From NCBI RefSeq assembly GCF_002217795.2, contig NZ_AP018823.1, positions 1,550,001 through 1,614,000 on the forward strand: a stretch of DNA of 64,000 bases. The letters run 5' to 3'. Both the position numbers and the translations under genes were made by a program. A model generated the notes under the pieces. That model had not been told where the DNA came from, did no database searches, and saw only the letters and a program-made list of their open reading frames with translations. Positions 8,382 through 17,335 of this stretch are shown one piece after another (the first letter of the stretch is position 1; each line of letters starts with the position of its first letter). Source of the DNA: Aquitalea magnusonii (GTDB lineage: Bacteria; Pseudomonadota; Gammaproteobacteria; Burkholderiales; Chromobacteriaceae).

Positions 8382-9872
8382 CTAAGTGCGCTGGAATTCC
8401 ATTGCCTGATACAGCGCGGTTTGCATGTGTACCCTGGTTACCCTGATGTTGTGCTCTCCACGGCGGTCACGCAGGCGGAATTCGCGGCACAGGGCAAAGG
8501 GCTGGCCCGGAACGATGAGCAGATTGGAGATTTGCTCTCCCTGGTTGGCATGCAGGCGCAAGGCGGGTTGAAACCCGGTGCGCGGGCTGCTGCCCAGGGG
8601 GATGACGTCTACTGCTTCCGGATCGTTACCGATCAGCTCGGCACCGCAGGATACTTCGTTGGCGTGTTCGGATACCGCCGTCCAGCGCACGGCATACAGC
8701 GATGGCATGCGGTGTGCCTGCTTGTCTGCCAGCAGCAGCAGTTCGCCGATGTGGAGTGACTGCCGGCCAGGGTTGCCGCGCAGCAGCAGCCCGCTATCGC
8801 TCTTGTTGAGCGCCTGGAAGATGGCGATGTGTGAACGCCGGGCCTGGTGCTCCGGCTGCTCGCGCTGGGCGGGCTGATCGCTATTGCTGCCCAGCACCTG
8901 GCGAATGACGCGCATCTGCGCAATCAGCGACATGGATTGCAAAATGCTTTGCCGGTTGTGCCGTCGTCTTCTGGGCGTGGTCCAGCTCTCGGCCAGCTTA
9001 TGGGCCACGATGACGGTCAGGGCGCGGTTTGGCCTGCCATCGGCGCGTTCTGTGCTGCCGTAGTGCTGCAGCCGGGCAATGACCTGGTGCAGCTCAAATG
9101 CCAGGCAGTGCTCATCCCGCCGCAAGCTGTCGGAATACAGCAGGAATTGCGGCGGGCTGCCGCGGGTGAGGTCTAGCAGGTAGATGTGGCCGGCGTGGGT
9201 GTGCTGCTGTGTCTGCAGGCTGGATAGTTCCACCTTGTCCGCCAGTTGTTCGCTCAAGCGGATGGCGGTTTCGATTTCCTCGCCTGACATGTGCTTGCCG
9301 TCGGTGATGCCCAGCAGTTGCAGTTGCTGATAGCAGCTCAGGACGCTGCTGCCAGAGGCGGTCTGCAGCTTCAACCAGCCATGCTGCATGGCGTGGTAAT
9401 ACAGATAGTGAGTACACAGCCAGTAGCTGGCATTGAGCTCGACATGGCAGCGCAGGGCAAAGCAGGCATAGCGCTGCGCGATGTCCAGCGCCAGGGTCAG
9501 TTCTTGCTGGGCGCGCCGACGCCAGGCCAGCAGCGGGCGGGTATTCAAGGAGGTTTTCAGCATGTGCTGAATGGCTTCCAACTGCTGGGCAAGCACGCGG
9601 CTCCCCATTCTGGCCAGCCGTAATGCCGCATGGTTGCAGGCATTTTCTGCAAACTGCTGTTCCAGTTGCAGCAGCCATTGGCAGCTACGCGCAAATAGCT
9701 GGGCTTGCAGCGCCAGCCGTAAGGTGGGGGATGTCTCGTTTTTCTGGATGAAGGTCTGGATTTCCAGCAACTGCTCGCCACTGCCGTAATGATTGGTCAT
9801 GGGTAGGCGTTCCAGCCAATTGCGAACGGTCTTCTGATGCTGATTGTTGCCAATTGCAGTATTCAGACGCAT
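8382..9872 (-). CDS. Hypothetical protein, possible PilZ-like C-terminal domain
   Basis: Long, clear reading frame of 496 residues with no signal peptide or membrane segment, so cytoplasmic. The first 330 residues are rich in Leu, Gln and Ala and likely helical. The last 150 or so contain a beta-rich stretch (GLLLRGNPG, HIGELLLL, YAVRWTAVSE, VSCGAELIG) whose pattern is reminiscent of PilZ-type c-di-GMP-binding or related barrels. However, the canonical RxxxR and DxSxxG motifs are not evident, so this is weak. The start is uncertain: neither the first Met nor Met25 has a good ribosome-binding site. Confidence 0.6.
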   Translation of the reverse strand: MRLNTAIGNNQHQKTVRNWLERLPMTNHYGSGEQLLEIQTFIQKNETSPTLRLALQAQLFARSCQWLLQLEQQFAENACNHAALRLARMGSRVLAQQLEAIQHMLKTSLNTRPLLAWRRRAQQELTLALDIAQRYACFALRCHVELNASYWLCTHYLYYHAMQHGWLKLQTASGSSVLSCYQQLQLLGITDGKHMSGEEIETAIRLSEQLADKVELSSLQTQQHTHAGHIYLLDLTRGSPPQFLLYSDSLRRDEHCLAFELHQVIARLQHYGSTERADGRPNRALTVIVAHKLAESWTTPRRRRHNRQSILQSMSLIAQMRVIRQVLGSNSDQPAQREQPEHQARRSHIAIFQALNKSDSGLLLRGNPGRQSLHIGELLLLADKQAHRMPSLYAVRWTAVSEHANEVSCGAELIGNDPEAVDVIPLGSSPRTGFQPALRLHANQGEQISNLLIVPGQPFALCREFRLRDRRGEHNIRVTRVHMQTALYQAMEFQRT

Positions 9873-10109
9873 AGGGGGTCAATCCGGTTTTCCGTGAGTG
9901 GGAGACAGCCGCTTGGGTGATCCTTGCCATCTGGGCGGGATGGGTAACAGAGGGTGCTGGCTTTGTCTTGCTGCGCTTCCAGAAAGCGCGGTGACGGCAT
10001 GCAAGCCGGCCACATTACGGCTGGTACGGCATAACTTGCTGATTCTAATGAATGCGGTCGGGGAGTGACGATACGCATAATCACCTAGTCAATTGACATG
10101 GGCTTATTC

Positions 10110-10138
10110 ATTTTAAATGAGAATTTAATTTTAAATGA
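10110..10138. repeat. Direct repeat ATTTTAAATGA, two copies
   Basis: ATTTTAAATGA occurs twice with starts 18 bp apart, in an island of very low G+C within a GC-rich chromosome. It could be a regulator or nucleoid-protein binding site upstream of the chemoreceptor gene. Confidence 0.4.
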
Positions 10139-10365
10139 ATAATTTGACTTGGCAGTTGCTCAGCATGCTTGATTTAACCGACAACTCACCCCTGAGCTTA
10201 CTGGCGCTGGCAGGGCTTGCCGGCGTCTGCAAGCCCGTGCTGCGGAATGCAGCAGCGCTATGGGTTGGTGGCGGCAAGGAGGGCATGGCCTGCCCGCTGG
10301 CCGGGCGGCTGCGCTTTGGCGACCGATGATGGTCTGATGGATGGGCTGCTGCCGAGGCTGACTTA

Positions 10366-10384
10366 AATATCGTATTGCGATATT
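10366..10384. promoter_or_regulatory. Inverted repeat AATATCG-N5-CGATATT
   Basis: Perfect 7-bp arms about 160 bp upstream of the chemoreceptor start. This is the size and symmetry expected of a transcription-factor site; the regulator is unknown. Confidence 0.4.
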
Positions 10385-10545
10385 ATTTGCACTATGCTGC
10401 CAGGTGGGTCTGCGCCTGGCAGTGGGCAGCGCCGCTGTATTGTACAGCAATACATGCATTTCATATGAATCTTATCGGGCCGGCATGCCTGCCGCCGCGA
10501 TCGCGGCAGCCGCGGCTGGTTCGTCTTACCCGTAAAGGCAGTGCC

Positions 10546-11649
10546 ATGTTTGGCTTCAATACAAGGCAGGATCTGGAACGTTCCCGGCAGGACAATCAGC
10601 AGCTGATGGCAGATAAGCAGGCGCTTGTGGCCGAGGTGGCCTTGCTGCGTCGGCAATTGGCCGAGTCTGAGGCGCGGGAACGCCAGTTGGTGCAGCGGCA
10701 GCAGTTGCTGGACGGTGTGACAGGCAATTTGCCGCGGTTTGGCGCTTCGCTGGATGGGATGCGCAGTTCTTTCTCCGGCTTGTCCACCTTGCTGAACGAG
10801 GAGGCCGCAGCCGCCCAGGCTACGGCGGCGGAGTCGGATGCCAATCGCCGCGCTTTCGAGAAGATCTCGACCGATCTGCACGATATGCAACAACGCATCG
10901 CCAGTGCCGGTGAGCGGGTGGAGGGCTTGTCACGCCGCGCCGGGCAGATTGGCGGCATCGTGCAACTGATCAAGGAAATTGCCGAGCAAACCAATCTGCT
11001 GGCGCTGAATGCGGCCATCGAGGCCGCGCGCGCCGGGGAAGCGGGGCGGGGCTTTGCGGTGGTGGCCGATGAGGTGCGCAAACTGGCGGAACGCACGGCC
11101 AAGGCCACCACGGAAATCAGCGGCCTGGTCAGCGGCATCCAGCTGGAAACCAGTCAGGCGCGGGAAGTGATGGAAATGGGGGCGGGTGATGCCGCCAGTC
11201 AGAGTGCCGAAAGCATGGCGGCGATGCAGAGCATGCAACATCTGCTTGGCCTGTCGGTGCATATGCAGCAGCGTATTGCGGCAGCGTCCCGGCTGGCTAA
11301 TGTGGAACTGGCCAATCTGGAAGAGTTGACGCTGAAGCTGGAGGTCTACAAAGCGCTGCTGGGCCTGTCCGGCATCCGTCCGGAGGATGTGCCGGATGAG
11401 ACCCAATGCCGGCTGGGGCGCTGGTATTACCAGGGGGAAGGGCGGGCTTCGTTTGCCAGCCTGCCGGGATATCGCGCCATGGAACTGCCGCACAAGGCAG
11501 TGCATGACCATGCCCGTGCCGCGGTCAGCAGTTACCAGCGTGGCGATCTGGCAGCGGCATTGGCGGCATTGGCCGCCATGGAGGAAGCCAATATGAGCGT
11601 CATGTCCGGCATGGCCGGCATGTTGGCGGCGGATCGGGAGGCGGTGTGA
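10546..11649 (+). CDS. Soluble methyl-accepting chemotaxis-type protein with CZB domain
   Basis: Cytoplasmic chemoreceptor-like protein of 367 residues with no membrane segment. Residues from about 15 to 60 form a coiled coil. The signalling tip includes [20 protein letters not shown] and [17 protein letters not shown], the most conserved MCP segment. The C-terminal 110 residues contain CRLGRWYY and later conserved His residues, the pattern of the CZB zinc-binding domain, which in other bacteria senses zinc or hypochlorous acid. The start at MFGFNTRQ follows AAAGG at proper spacing; an upstream in-frame ATG lacks one. It probably signals to the CheA/CheW array. Confidence 0.9.
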   Translation: MFGFNTRQDLERSRQDNQQLMADKQALVAEVALLRRQLAESEARERQLVQRQQLLDGVTGNLPRFGASLDGMRSSFSGLSTLLNEEAAAAQATAAESDANRRAFEKISTDLHDMQQRIASAGERVEGLSRRAGQIGGIVQLIKEIAEQTNLLALNAAIEAARAGEAGRGFAVVADEVRKLAERTAKATTEISGLVSGIQLETSQAREVMEMGAGDAASQSAESMAAMQSMQHLLGLSVHMQQRIAAASRLANVELANLEELTLKLEVYKALLGLSGIRPEDVPDETQCRLGRWYYQGEGRASFASLPGYRAMELPHKAVHDHARAAVSSYQRGDLAAALAALAAMEEANMSVMSGMAGMLAADREAV

Positions 11650-11673
11650 GATTGCCGGCGGGCGGATGATTTA

Positions 11674-11703
11674 TTGCATTTATATTATATAAATAAATAT
11701 AAT
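11674..11703 (+). promoter_or_regulatory. AT-rich promoter upstream of the rhodanese gene
   Basis: An exact TATAAT -10 hexamer lies 18 bp after a weak TTGCAT. The element sits in a strongly AT-rich block that also contains the inverted repeat TTATATT-N9-AATATAA (11680-11702), which may bind a regulator or help opening. Confidence 0.5.
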
Positions 11704-11779
11704 AAAGAATGGTGCTGACACCATCCCGGCCTGGCGCGGGTGGTACCGGCGATTGCAGTGGTTTGCATCAGGAGGCTAT

Positions 11780-12163
11780 ATGTTTGTTTCCGCCCATCAA
11801 CTACTGCTCAAGGCGCGCGCCATCATCAGTGAGATTCCGCTGGGGCAGGCCGATGGTTTGCTGGCCGACCCCACCGTGCTGTGGCTGGATGTAGGTGAGC
11901 CTGCCGAATATCAGCAAGGCCATATTGCCGCTGCGCTCAACATCCCGCGCGGCATGCTGGAGTTTGTGATTTCTTCCGATCCGCAGTTGCAGCACACCCA
12001 GCGTCGAATCGTGGTGTATTGCAAAACCGGCGGTCGCGCCGCTTTGGCCGCGCAAACGCTGCAGCAGATGGGTTTTGTGGCGGTATATGCGCTGGCAGGC
12101 GGCTACGATGCCTGGCAGGCATCCGGCCGTCCGTTGTCATCACCGCAACTCAGCTTTGAGTGA
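11780..12163 (+). CDS. Rhodanese-like sulfurtransferase
   Basis: Single-domain rhodanese of 127 residues, predicted cytoplasmic. DVGEPAEYQQGHIAAALNIP is the conserved entry motif. The active-site loop is CKTGGRA with the catalytic Cys following VVY, and GGYDAWQASGRP is the usual C-terminal block. It would transfer sulfane sulfur from thiosulfate or persulfides to an acceptor. AGGAGG sits 4 nt before the ATG. It is far from the sulfur island, so a link to it is only speculation. Confidence 0.88.
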   Translation: MFVSAHQLLLKARAIISEIPLGQADGLLADPTVLWLDVGEPAEYQQGHIAAALNIPRGMLEFVISSDPQLQHTQRRIVVYCKTGGRAALAAQTLQQMGFVAVYALAGGYDAWQASGRPLSSPQLSFE

Positions 12164-12169
12164 GGCGGC

Positions 12170-12667
12170 TTGGCCGCTGTGGCGGGCGCAGGGCGGAATT
12201 CCGTCTGGCTGGCCGGTTTGGCGGTGCGGCTTACCGCCGCAGTGTCTTGTGCCGGCTTGCTGTGCAAGGCGGCGCAATGGCTGGCCGCCAGGCAGGCGGG
12301 AGTGGAGTTTTGTCGGCAGGCGATGCTGGATGCAGTGTGGCCGCCAGGCGCACGGCAAGCGAGTGAGGATTGGCGGATTGCCATCGGCATGCGGTTTGCC
12401 CGCGTCTGGCAAAAAGACGGCAGTTGGCCGACGGCTGTGGCTGCCGTGGCTGGGCAATGGCCCGTCCCGCTTGGCTTTGGGCCGTGGCAGGCTCCGCGCG
12501 CCGCACCGGCTTTACCCGCCGGAATGGCGGCAGGCCGTGTTTGCCAGCGGCGTATGTCAGCGCGGCTGGCGGATCAGGCCGGGCTGCTGCAGGGGCTGCG
12601 CCGCTGTGGCTGTGCGGCAGGGATCGGCATGGTGGCGCGGCTGCCCGGCTGGGCTGCTGTGCCGTGA
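12170..12667 (+). CDS. Hypothetical protein downstream of rhodanese
   Basis: Open frame of 165 residues that follows the rhodanese stop in the same frame and would start with TTG 6 nt later (GAGG before it), so coupling is possible. The product is Ala-, Trp- and Cys-rich with no recognisable domain. A good terminator directly after it supports transcription through this stretch. Other frames are also open here because of high G+C, so the coding status is uncertain; it could be a decayed gene. Confidence 0.3.
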   Translation: MAAVAGAGRNSVWLAGLAVRLTAAVSCAGLLCKAAQWLAARQAGVEFCRQAMLDAVWPPGARQASEDWRIAIGMRFARVWQKDGSWPTAVAAVAGQWPVPLGFGPWQAPRAAPALPAGMAAGRVCQRRMSARLADQAGLLQGLRRCGCAAGIGMVARLPGWAAVP

Positions 12668-12745
12668 AGTGCGGCCGAGGTGATGGCATGCCAGCGGCTG
12701 GAACGAAGTTTGCTAGTCAGGCTTACCCAAGGTTGTAGTTTTTTG

Positions 12746-12775
12746 CCCCCGTCTACATGGCGGGGGTTTTCTTTT
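12746..12775 (+). terminator. Intrinsic terminator after the rhodanese operon
   Basis: CCCCCG and CGGGGG form a stem around a 9-nt loop, followed by TTTTCTTTT on the plus strand. It overlaps the last codons of the convergent sigma54-activator gene. Confidence 0.7.
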
Positions 12776-14096
12776 CCAGCATGGCCAGATGGCGGTACAG
12801 CGTGCGTTCGGTTATTTGCAGCTGCTGGGCCAGCGCCTTGCGGCTTAGCCCGCTGTGGGTCACTGCCCATTGCAGATAGGCCGCCTCCAGCTCCGCCAGC
12901 GGCTGCAGCGTGCTGCTGAACGGCAGTGGGTCGGCATGGCCGGCAGCCGGGACTGGCGGGCTGTCCGGCCAGGGCTGATCGCGCAGTTGCTCCGGCGTGA
13001 TGGTGTCGCCATCGGTCAGCAGGCTGGCGCGCTCCAGCAGGTTGCGCAGTTCACGGATATTGCCGGGGAAGGCTTGCTCTACCAGCCATTGCCGGGCGTC
13101 GGCATCCAGTTGCAACTGGCGGCCCGGCGCCACGCGCTCCAGCAGTGCGGTGGCCAGTAGCGGGATATCCTCGCGCCGTTCGCGCAGCGGTGGCAGGCGG
13201 ATGGGAAACACCGCCAGGCGATAGAACAGGTCGGCGCGGAAGCTGCCCTCGGCCACCATGGCTTGCAGATTGCGATGGGTGGCGGCAATCAGGCGGAAAT
13301 TGGCCGGTATGCTGCTGATGCCGCCCACGCGGCGAAAGCTGCCGCTTTCCAGCAAACGCAATAATTTCACCTGCTGCGACAGTGGCAAGTCACCGATCTC
13401 ATCCAGAAACAGCGTGCCGCCATCGGCCGCTTCCACCAGGCCCTGCTTGCGCTGCTGTGCGCCGGTAAACGCCCCTTTCTCGTAACCAAACAGTTCGCTC
13501 TCCAGCAGGGTCTCGGTCAGGCTGGCGCAGTCCACGGCGATGAAGGGCCGCTGGGCCGGGCCGCCATTCTGGTGAATGGCGCGCGCCAGTCCCTCCTTGC
13601 CGGTGCCGGATTCGCCAATCAGCAGCACTGCGGCATGCGAGGGGGCGGCGCGCTGGGCCAGCAGCAGCATGCTGCGAAACGCCGGGCTGCGGCCCACCAT
13701 CTTGTCCGGCACCGGCTGGCTGCTGGCTTGTGGCAGGTGCTGCATTTTCTCGATGAACAAATGGCGGTGCCCGCTGATGTCGGCCAACGGCATCAATTCC
13801 ACATCCACATGTTCTTCGCCATGCGCGGTGCGGTGAATGTGCAGTACCCGTTCCGGCTGGCCGCTGCTGAGCGTCATTTGCAGCGGGCAGGATTCGCCTT
13901 CTTCATTGCAAGGCCGCTGATAGCCATGGGATGCCGCATGACAGCGCTGACCCACCACCTGGCCATACAGGGCTTGATACGCCGGGTTGGCATGCAGGAT
14001 TTCAAACTGTTCGGTAATGACGATGCGTGGCTCGTCCAGTTCATCCAGCATGCGGCTGATGGTGTCCAGGCTGGCTGCGGTGGTCAGTGGTGACAT
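12753..14096 (-). CDS. Sigma54-dependent activator with Cys-rich PAS domain, probable cyd regulator
   Basis: Bacterial enhancer-binding protein of 447 residues. Residues 10-120 look like a PAS fold carrying a Cys/His cluster (C-H...H...C...CP around residues 50-70, with [10 protein letters not shown]). The AAA+ domain has Walker [15 protein letters not shown] (sigma54 contact loop) and [10 protein letters not shown], and a Fis-type helix-turn-helix ends the protein. It is divergent from cydPABX, whose promoter is of sigma54 type, so it very likely activates that operon. The Cys cluster could bind an iron-sulfur centre or metal and sense redox or oxygen; that is inference. No clear Shine-Dalgarno precedes the ATG. 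Confidence 0.88.
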   Translation of the reverse strand: MSPLTTAASLDTISRMLDELDEPRIVITEQFEILHANPAYQALYGQVVGQRCHAASHGYQRPCNEEGESCPLQMTLSSGQPERVLHIHRTAHGEEHVDVELMPLADISGHRHLFIEKMQHLPQASSQPVPDKMVGRSPAFRSMLLLAQRAAPSHAAVLLIGESGTGKEGLARAIHQNGGPAQRPFIAVDCASLTETLLESELFGYEKGAFTGAQQRKQGLVEAADGGTLFLDEIGDLPLSQQVKLLRLLESGSFRRVGGISSIPANFRLIAATHRNLQAMVAEGSFRADLFYRLAVFPIRLPPLRERREDIPLLATALLERVAPGRQLQLDADARQWLVEQAFPGNIRELRNLLERASLLTDGDTITPEQLRDQPWPDSPPVPAAGHADPLPFSSTLQPLAELEAAYLQWAVTHSGLSRKALAQQLQITERTLYRHLAMLEKKTPAM

Positions 14097-14111
14097 GGTG
14101 ACGTAAATGAC

Positions 14112-14127
14112 ATGACGAAATTGTCAT
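14112..14127. promoter_or_regulatory. Inverted repeat ATGAC-N6-GTCAT, candidate enhancer site
   Basis: Symmetrical element between the divergent activator gene and the cyd promoter, 50 bp upstream of the -24 box. An additional overlapping ATGACA (14107-14112) lies next to it. Position and symmetry suit binding by the adjacent sigma54 activator and possible autoregulation. Confidence 0.5.
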
Positions 14128-14177
14128 ATTAGCCGGGAAAATGCCGCCAATACAGCGAATTTTCGCCCTCTGGCTGC

Positions 14178-14193
14178 TGGCATGGCACTTGCA
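14178..14193 (+). promoter_or_regulatory. Sigma54 promoter of the cydPABX operon
   Basis: TGGCATGGCACTTGCA has GG and GC separated by 10 bp and matches the consensus TGGCAYRN4TTGCW at every defined position. It is 78 bp upstream of the cydP start codon. Confidence 0.85.
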
Positions 14194-14271
14194 ATCAGCG
14201 CTGTCAGGCAGGGTGGGCCCGACCGGAATGGCCGGTGTGGCTCTGTTTGCCCTGACAACGGGAATCAGCCC

Positions 14272-14463
14272 ATGAAAAAGACATCAAGCAAGCTGAGCCG
14301 TGAGCTGGCCTGGATCATCGGTATCAAGCTGGTACTGCTGCTGATCATCTGGAAGGCATTCATCGCGCCTTACCGCGTGGCGGTAGATGCCGATTCCGTC
14401 GCCGGCAAGGTGCTGAATCCGGCACAAAGCAGCCAACAACTGGAGAAAAACAATGCTAGATAA
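14272..14463 (+). CDS. cydP: Cytochrome bd oxidase small subunit CydP
   Basis: Small membrane protein of 63 residues with one hydrophobic helix (WIIGIKLVLLLIIWKAFI) followed by a polar tail. Size, sequence type (basic N-terminus, then I-A-P-Y) and position just before cydA match the CydP family found with beta- and gammaproteobacterial cytochrome bd operons. Its function is not well established; association with the oxidase is assumed. The stop overlaps cydA by 11 bp. Longer in-frame starts exist but would place the start over the promoter. Confidence 0.85.
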   Translation: MKKTSSKLSRELAWIIGIKLVLLLIIWKAFIAPYRVAVDADSVAGKVLNPAQSSQQLEKNNAR

Positions 14464-16003
14464 TGTCGTCGATTTATCGCGACTGCAGTTCGCCGTGACG
14501 GCGCTTTACCACTTTCTGTTTGTGCCGCTCACCATCGGCATGGTGTGGATGCTGGTCATCATGGAGGCGGTATGGGTAATGACCGGCAAGCAGGTGTATC
14601 AGGACATGACCCGTTTCTGGGGCAAGCTGTTCGGCATCAACTTTGCGCTGGGGGTGACCACCGGCATCACCATGGAATTCCAGTTTGGTACCAACTGGGC
14701 GTATTACTCGCATTATGTGGGCGATATTTTCGGCGCTCCGCTGGCCATTGAAGGGCTGATGGCTTTCTTTCTGGAATCCACCATGATCGGCCTGTTCTTT
14801 TTTGGCTGGAACCGCCTGTCACGCAAGCAGCACTTGCTGGTGACCATCCTGATGGCCATCGGTACCAATCTGTCGGCCTTGTGGATATTGATTGCCAATG
14901 GCTGGATGCAGAACCCGGTGGGCGCGGAATTCAGCTACCAGACCATGCGCATGGAAATGACCGACTTTGCCGCGCTGCTGTTCAATCCGGATGCCCAGGC
15001 CAAGTTCGTGCATACCGTCAGCGCCGGTTATGTCACCGGGGCCATGTTTGTTTTGTCCATTTCCAGCTGGTATCTGCTGCGTGGGCGCAATGTGGAGTTT
15101 GCCCGCAAGAGCTTCCGCATTGCCGCGGCGTTTGGCTTTGCCAGCATCTGTTCGGTGATTGTGCTGGGAGATGAGTCCGGTTACACCGTGGGCGAGGCGC
15201 AGCAGACCAAGCTGGCCGCTATCGAGGCCATGTGGCATACCGAGCCGGCCCCCGCGTCGTTCAACCTGCTGGCCTGGCCCAATGAAACACGCATGGAAAA
15301 CGATTGGCAGGTGAGCATTCCCTGGGTGATGGGCCTGATTGGCACCCGCTCTGTCAGCAAGCAGATTCCCGGCATCCACGAAATCATGGCGCAAAACCGC
15401 TTGCGCATTCAGTCCGGCATGCTGGCGGTGCAGGCGCTGGAAGCCGTGCGGCGCAATGGTAAGGACAGTGCTGCGCTAAAGGTGCTGGAAGCGCACAAGC
15501 AGGATCTGGGCTTTGGCCTGCTGCTGAAGAAGTACACCACCGATGTGGCCACGGCCACACCACAGATGATTGATGCCGCCGCGCGCGACACCATTCCTCG
15601 CGTGGCACCGATGTTCTGGTCCTTCCGCCTGATGGTGGGCATGGGCATGGCCATGTTGCTGCTGTTCGGCTGGTCGTTCTGGGCTTCGCTCAAGGGGGAT
15701 TTCCAGCACCGTCCGCGCCTGCTGAAGCTGGCCTTGTGCTGCCTGCCGCTGCCGTGGCTGTCCTGCGAGCTGGGCTGGGTGGTGGCGGAATACGGCCGCC
15801 AGCCATGGACCATCTACGGCGTGCTGCCCACCCGGTTGTCGGTGTCCACCCTGTCGGTGGAGTCGCTGTACGGTTCGCTGGCGGGTTTTGTCGGTTTCTA
15901 CACCGTGCTCTTGGTGGTGGAAATGATGCTGATGATGCGCTTTGCCCGTCAGGGGCCGGGTAGCCTGGGCACCGGCCGCTACGACAATGAAACCGCTCAC
16001 TGA
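14453..16003 (+). CDS. cydA: Cytochrome bd ubiquinol oxidase subunit I
   Basis: Catalytic subunit carrying hemes b558, b595 and d. It oxidises ubiquinol and reduces oxygen at high affinity in the inner membrane. The protein is 516 residues with about nine membrane helices. LSRLQFAVTALYHFLFVPLTIG contains an early conserved His. ELGWVVAEYGRQPW is the family signature. The long hydrophilic Q-loop around residues 255-385 indicates the long-Q-loop (E. coli-like) class rather than the short CIO type. It is translated from within cydP and followed by cydB. Confidence 0.97.
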   Translation: MLDNVVDLSRLQFAVTALYHFLFVPLTIGMVWMLVIMEAVWVMTGKQVYQDMTRFWGKLFGINFALGVTTGITMEFQFGTNWAYYSHYVGDIFGAPLAIEGLMAFFLESTMIGLFFFGWNRLSRKQHLLVTILMAIGTNLSALWILIANGWMQNPVGAEFSYQTMRMEMTDFAALLFNPDAQAKFVHTVSAGYVTGAMFVLSISSWYLLRGRNVEFARKSFRIAAAFGFASICSVIVLGDESGYTVGEAQQTKLAAIEAMWHTEPAPASFNLLAWPNETRMENDWQVSIPWVMGLIGTRSVSKQIPGIHEIMAQNRLRIQSGMLAVQALEAVRRNGKDSAALKVLEAHKQDLGFGLLLKKYTTDVATATPQMIDAAARDTIPRVAPMFWSFRLMVGMGMAMLLLFGWSFWASLKGDFQHRPRLLKLALCCLPLPWLSCELGWVVAEYGRQPWTIYGVLPTRLSVSTLSVESLYGSLAGFVGFYTVLLVVEMMLMMRFARQGPGSLGTGRYDNETAH

Positions 16004-16081
16004 TATCGGCTTACAACAGATCTGCTGCTGTATTGCGGCAGGGCTGTTGTGCTGCTTCGTGCACAGCACAAAGGAATAATC

Positions 16082-17221
16082 ATGCTGGATTATGCAAGTC
16101 TGAAGGTGATCTGGTGGCTGCTGGTTGGCGTATTGCTGGTCGGCTTTGCCATCATGGATGGTCACGATATGGGTGTGGGCACGCTGCTGCCCTTTGTTGG
16201 CAAGGACGATACCGAACGGCGGGTGGTGATCAACACCGTCGGCCCGCACTGGGACGGCAACCAGGTATGGTTCATCACCGGTGGCGGGGCGATTTTTGCG
16301 GCCTGGCCGCTGGTGTATGCCACGGCGTTTTCCGGTTTTTACTGGGCCATGCTGCTGGTGTTGTGGGCGCTGTTTTTCCGCCCGGTGGGCTTTGACTACC
16401 GCAGCAAGATAGACAACCCCACCTGGCGTTCGGTATGGGACTGGGGCCTGTTTGTCGGCGGAACGGTGCCGCCGCTGATCTTTGGCGTGGCCTTTGGTAA
16501 TTTGCTGCAAGGCGTGCCTTTTCATTTCGACAACAATCTGCTGTCCACCTACGACGGCAGCTTCTGGGGTCTGCTCAACCCGTTTGCCCTGCTGTGCGGC
16601 GTGGTGTCCAGCGCCATGATCAGCTTCCACGGCGGGGTGTATCTGGCGCACCGCACCGAGGGCGACATCCAGCAGCGTGCACAAGCCTGGGTGCGGGTGA
16701 CGGGGCTGATCTGGCTGCTTGGTTTTACCCTGGCCGGCATATGGCTGGCGCGCGGCATTGATGGTTATGTGATCAGCTCGGCCGTACAGCCGGATGCACT
16801 GCCGGACCCGCTGGCCAAAACCGTCAGCCGAGCCGCCGGGGCCTGGCTGGGTAATTACCAGCGCTGGCCACTCACCATGCTGCTGCCGGCTAGCGGCTAT
16901 CTGGGCTGTGTTGCCGCCATGCTGTTGCTGCGCAGTGGTCGCAGTTTTGCCGCCTTCTGGGCCTCAGCCCTGGGGCTGGCCGGGGTCATCGGCACCGCCG
17001 GTGTCAGCATGTTTCCCTTCATCATGCCTTCGTCCACGCATCCGGCGTCCAGCCTGACGGTGTGGGACAGCGTGTCCAGTCAGTTGACGCTGGGCCTGAT
17101 GCTGGTGGTGACGCTGCTATTCATGCCGCTGATCATCCTGTACACCCGCTGGGCCTACCGGGTGATGGCCGGCAAGGTGACGGCGGCTTATGTGCGGGAA
17201 AACAATCACACTGCGTATTGA
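16082..17221 (+). CDS. cydB: Cytochrome bd ubiquinol oxidase subunit II
   Basis: Second large subunit of cytochrome bd, 379 residues, eight or more membrane helices. MDGHDMGVGTLLPF and WDGNQVWFITGGGAIFAAWP are highly conserved CydB blocks. The ATG after AAAGGAATAATC is preferred over an ATG 33 bp upstream. It forms a heterodimer with CydA and is followed 12 bp later by the tiny cydX gene. Confidence 0.97.
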   Translation: MLDYASLKVIWWLLVGVLLVGFAIMDGHDMGVGTLLPFVGKDDTERRVVINTVGPHWDGNQVWFITGGGAIFAAWPLVYATAFSGFYWAMLLVLWALFFRPVGFDYRSKIDNPTWRSVWDWGLFVGGTVPPLIFGVAFGNLLQGVPFHFDNNLLSTYDGSFWGLLNPFALLCGVVSSAMISFHGGVYLAHRTEGDIQQRAQAWVRVTGLIWLLGFTLAGIWLARGIDGYVISSAVQPDALPDPLAKTVSRAAGAWLGNYQRWPLTMLLPASGYLGCVAAMLLLRSGRSFAAFWASALGLAGVIGTAGVSMFPFIMPSSTHPASSLTVWDSVSSQLTLGLMLVVTLLFMPLIILYTRWAYRVMAGKVTAAYVRENNHTAY

Positions 17222-17233
17222 GAGGAGGGTGTC

Positions 17234-17335
17234 ATGTGGTATTTCGCATGGGTATTGGGTATCGGCTTTGCCGTGTCGCTGGGCATTCTGAACGCGATGT
17301 GGGGTGAGCACGAGGAGGCCCGCAAGCAGGCCTAG
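17234..17335 (+). CDS. cydX: Cytochrome bd small subunit CydX
   Basis: A 33-residue single-helix membrane protein (MWYFAWVLGIGFAVSLGILNAMWGEHEEA). The MWYFxW start and the short acidic tail after the helix are hallmarks of CydX/YbgT, which stabilises heme b595/d binding in the CydAB complex. Strong Shine-Dalgarno AGGAGGG precedes it. It is too short for most gene callers. Its end overlaps the convergent LysR gene by 4 bp. Confidence 0.93.
   Translation: MWYFAWVLGIGFAVSLGILNAMWGEHEEARKQA

Larger units (their letters stand above)
9873..10545. other. Long non-coding stretch with AT-rich repeats
   Basis: About 670 bp without a supportable gene. A 64-codon open frame beginning at 10135 starts inside the AT-rich repeat and has no ribosome-binding site, so I do not call it. 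The region holds a direct repeat near 10110-10138 and an inverted repeat at 10366-10384 (both listed), and probably the promoters for the flanking divergent genes. Confidence 0.55.

Noticed and set aside
10135..10329. 64-codon frame starting in the AT-rich repeat
   Set aside because: No Shine-Dalgarno, start codon inside the repeat, no recognisable protein pattern.
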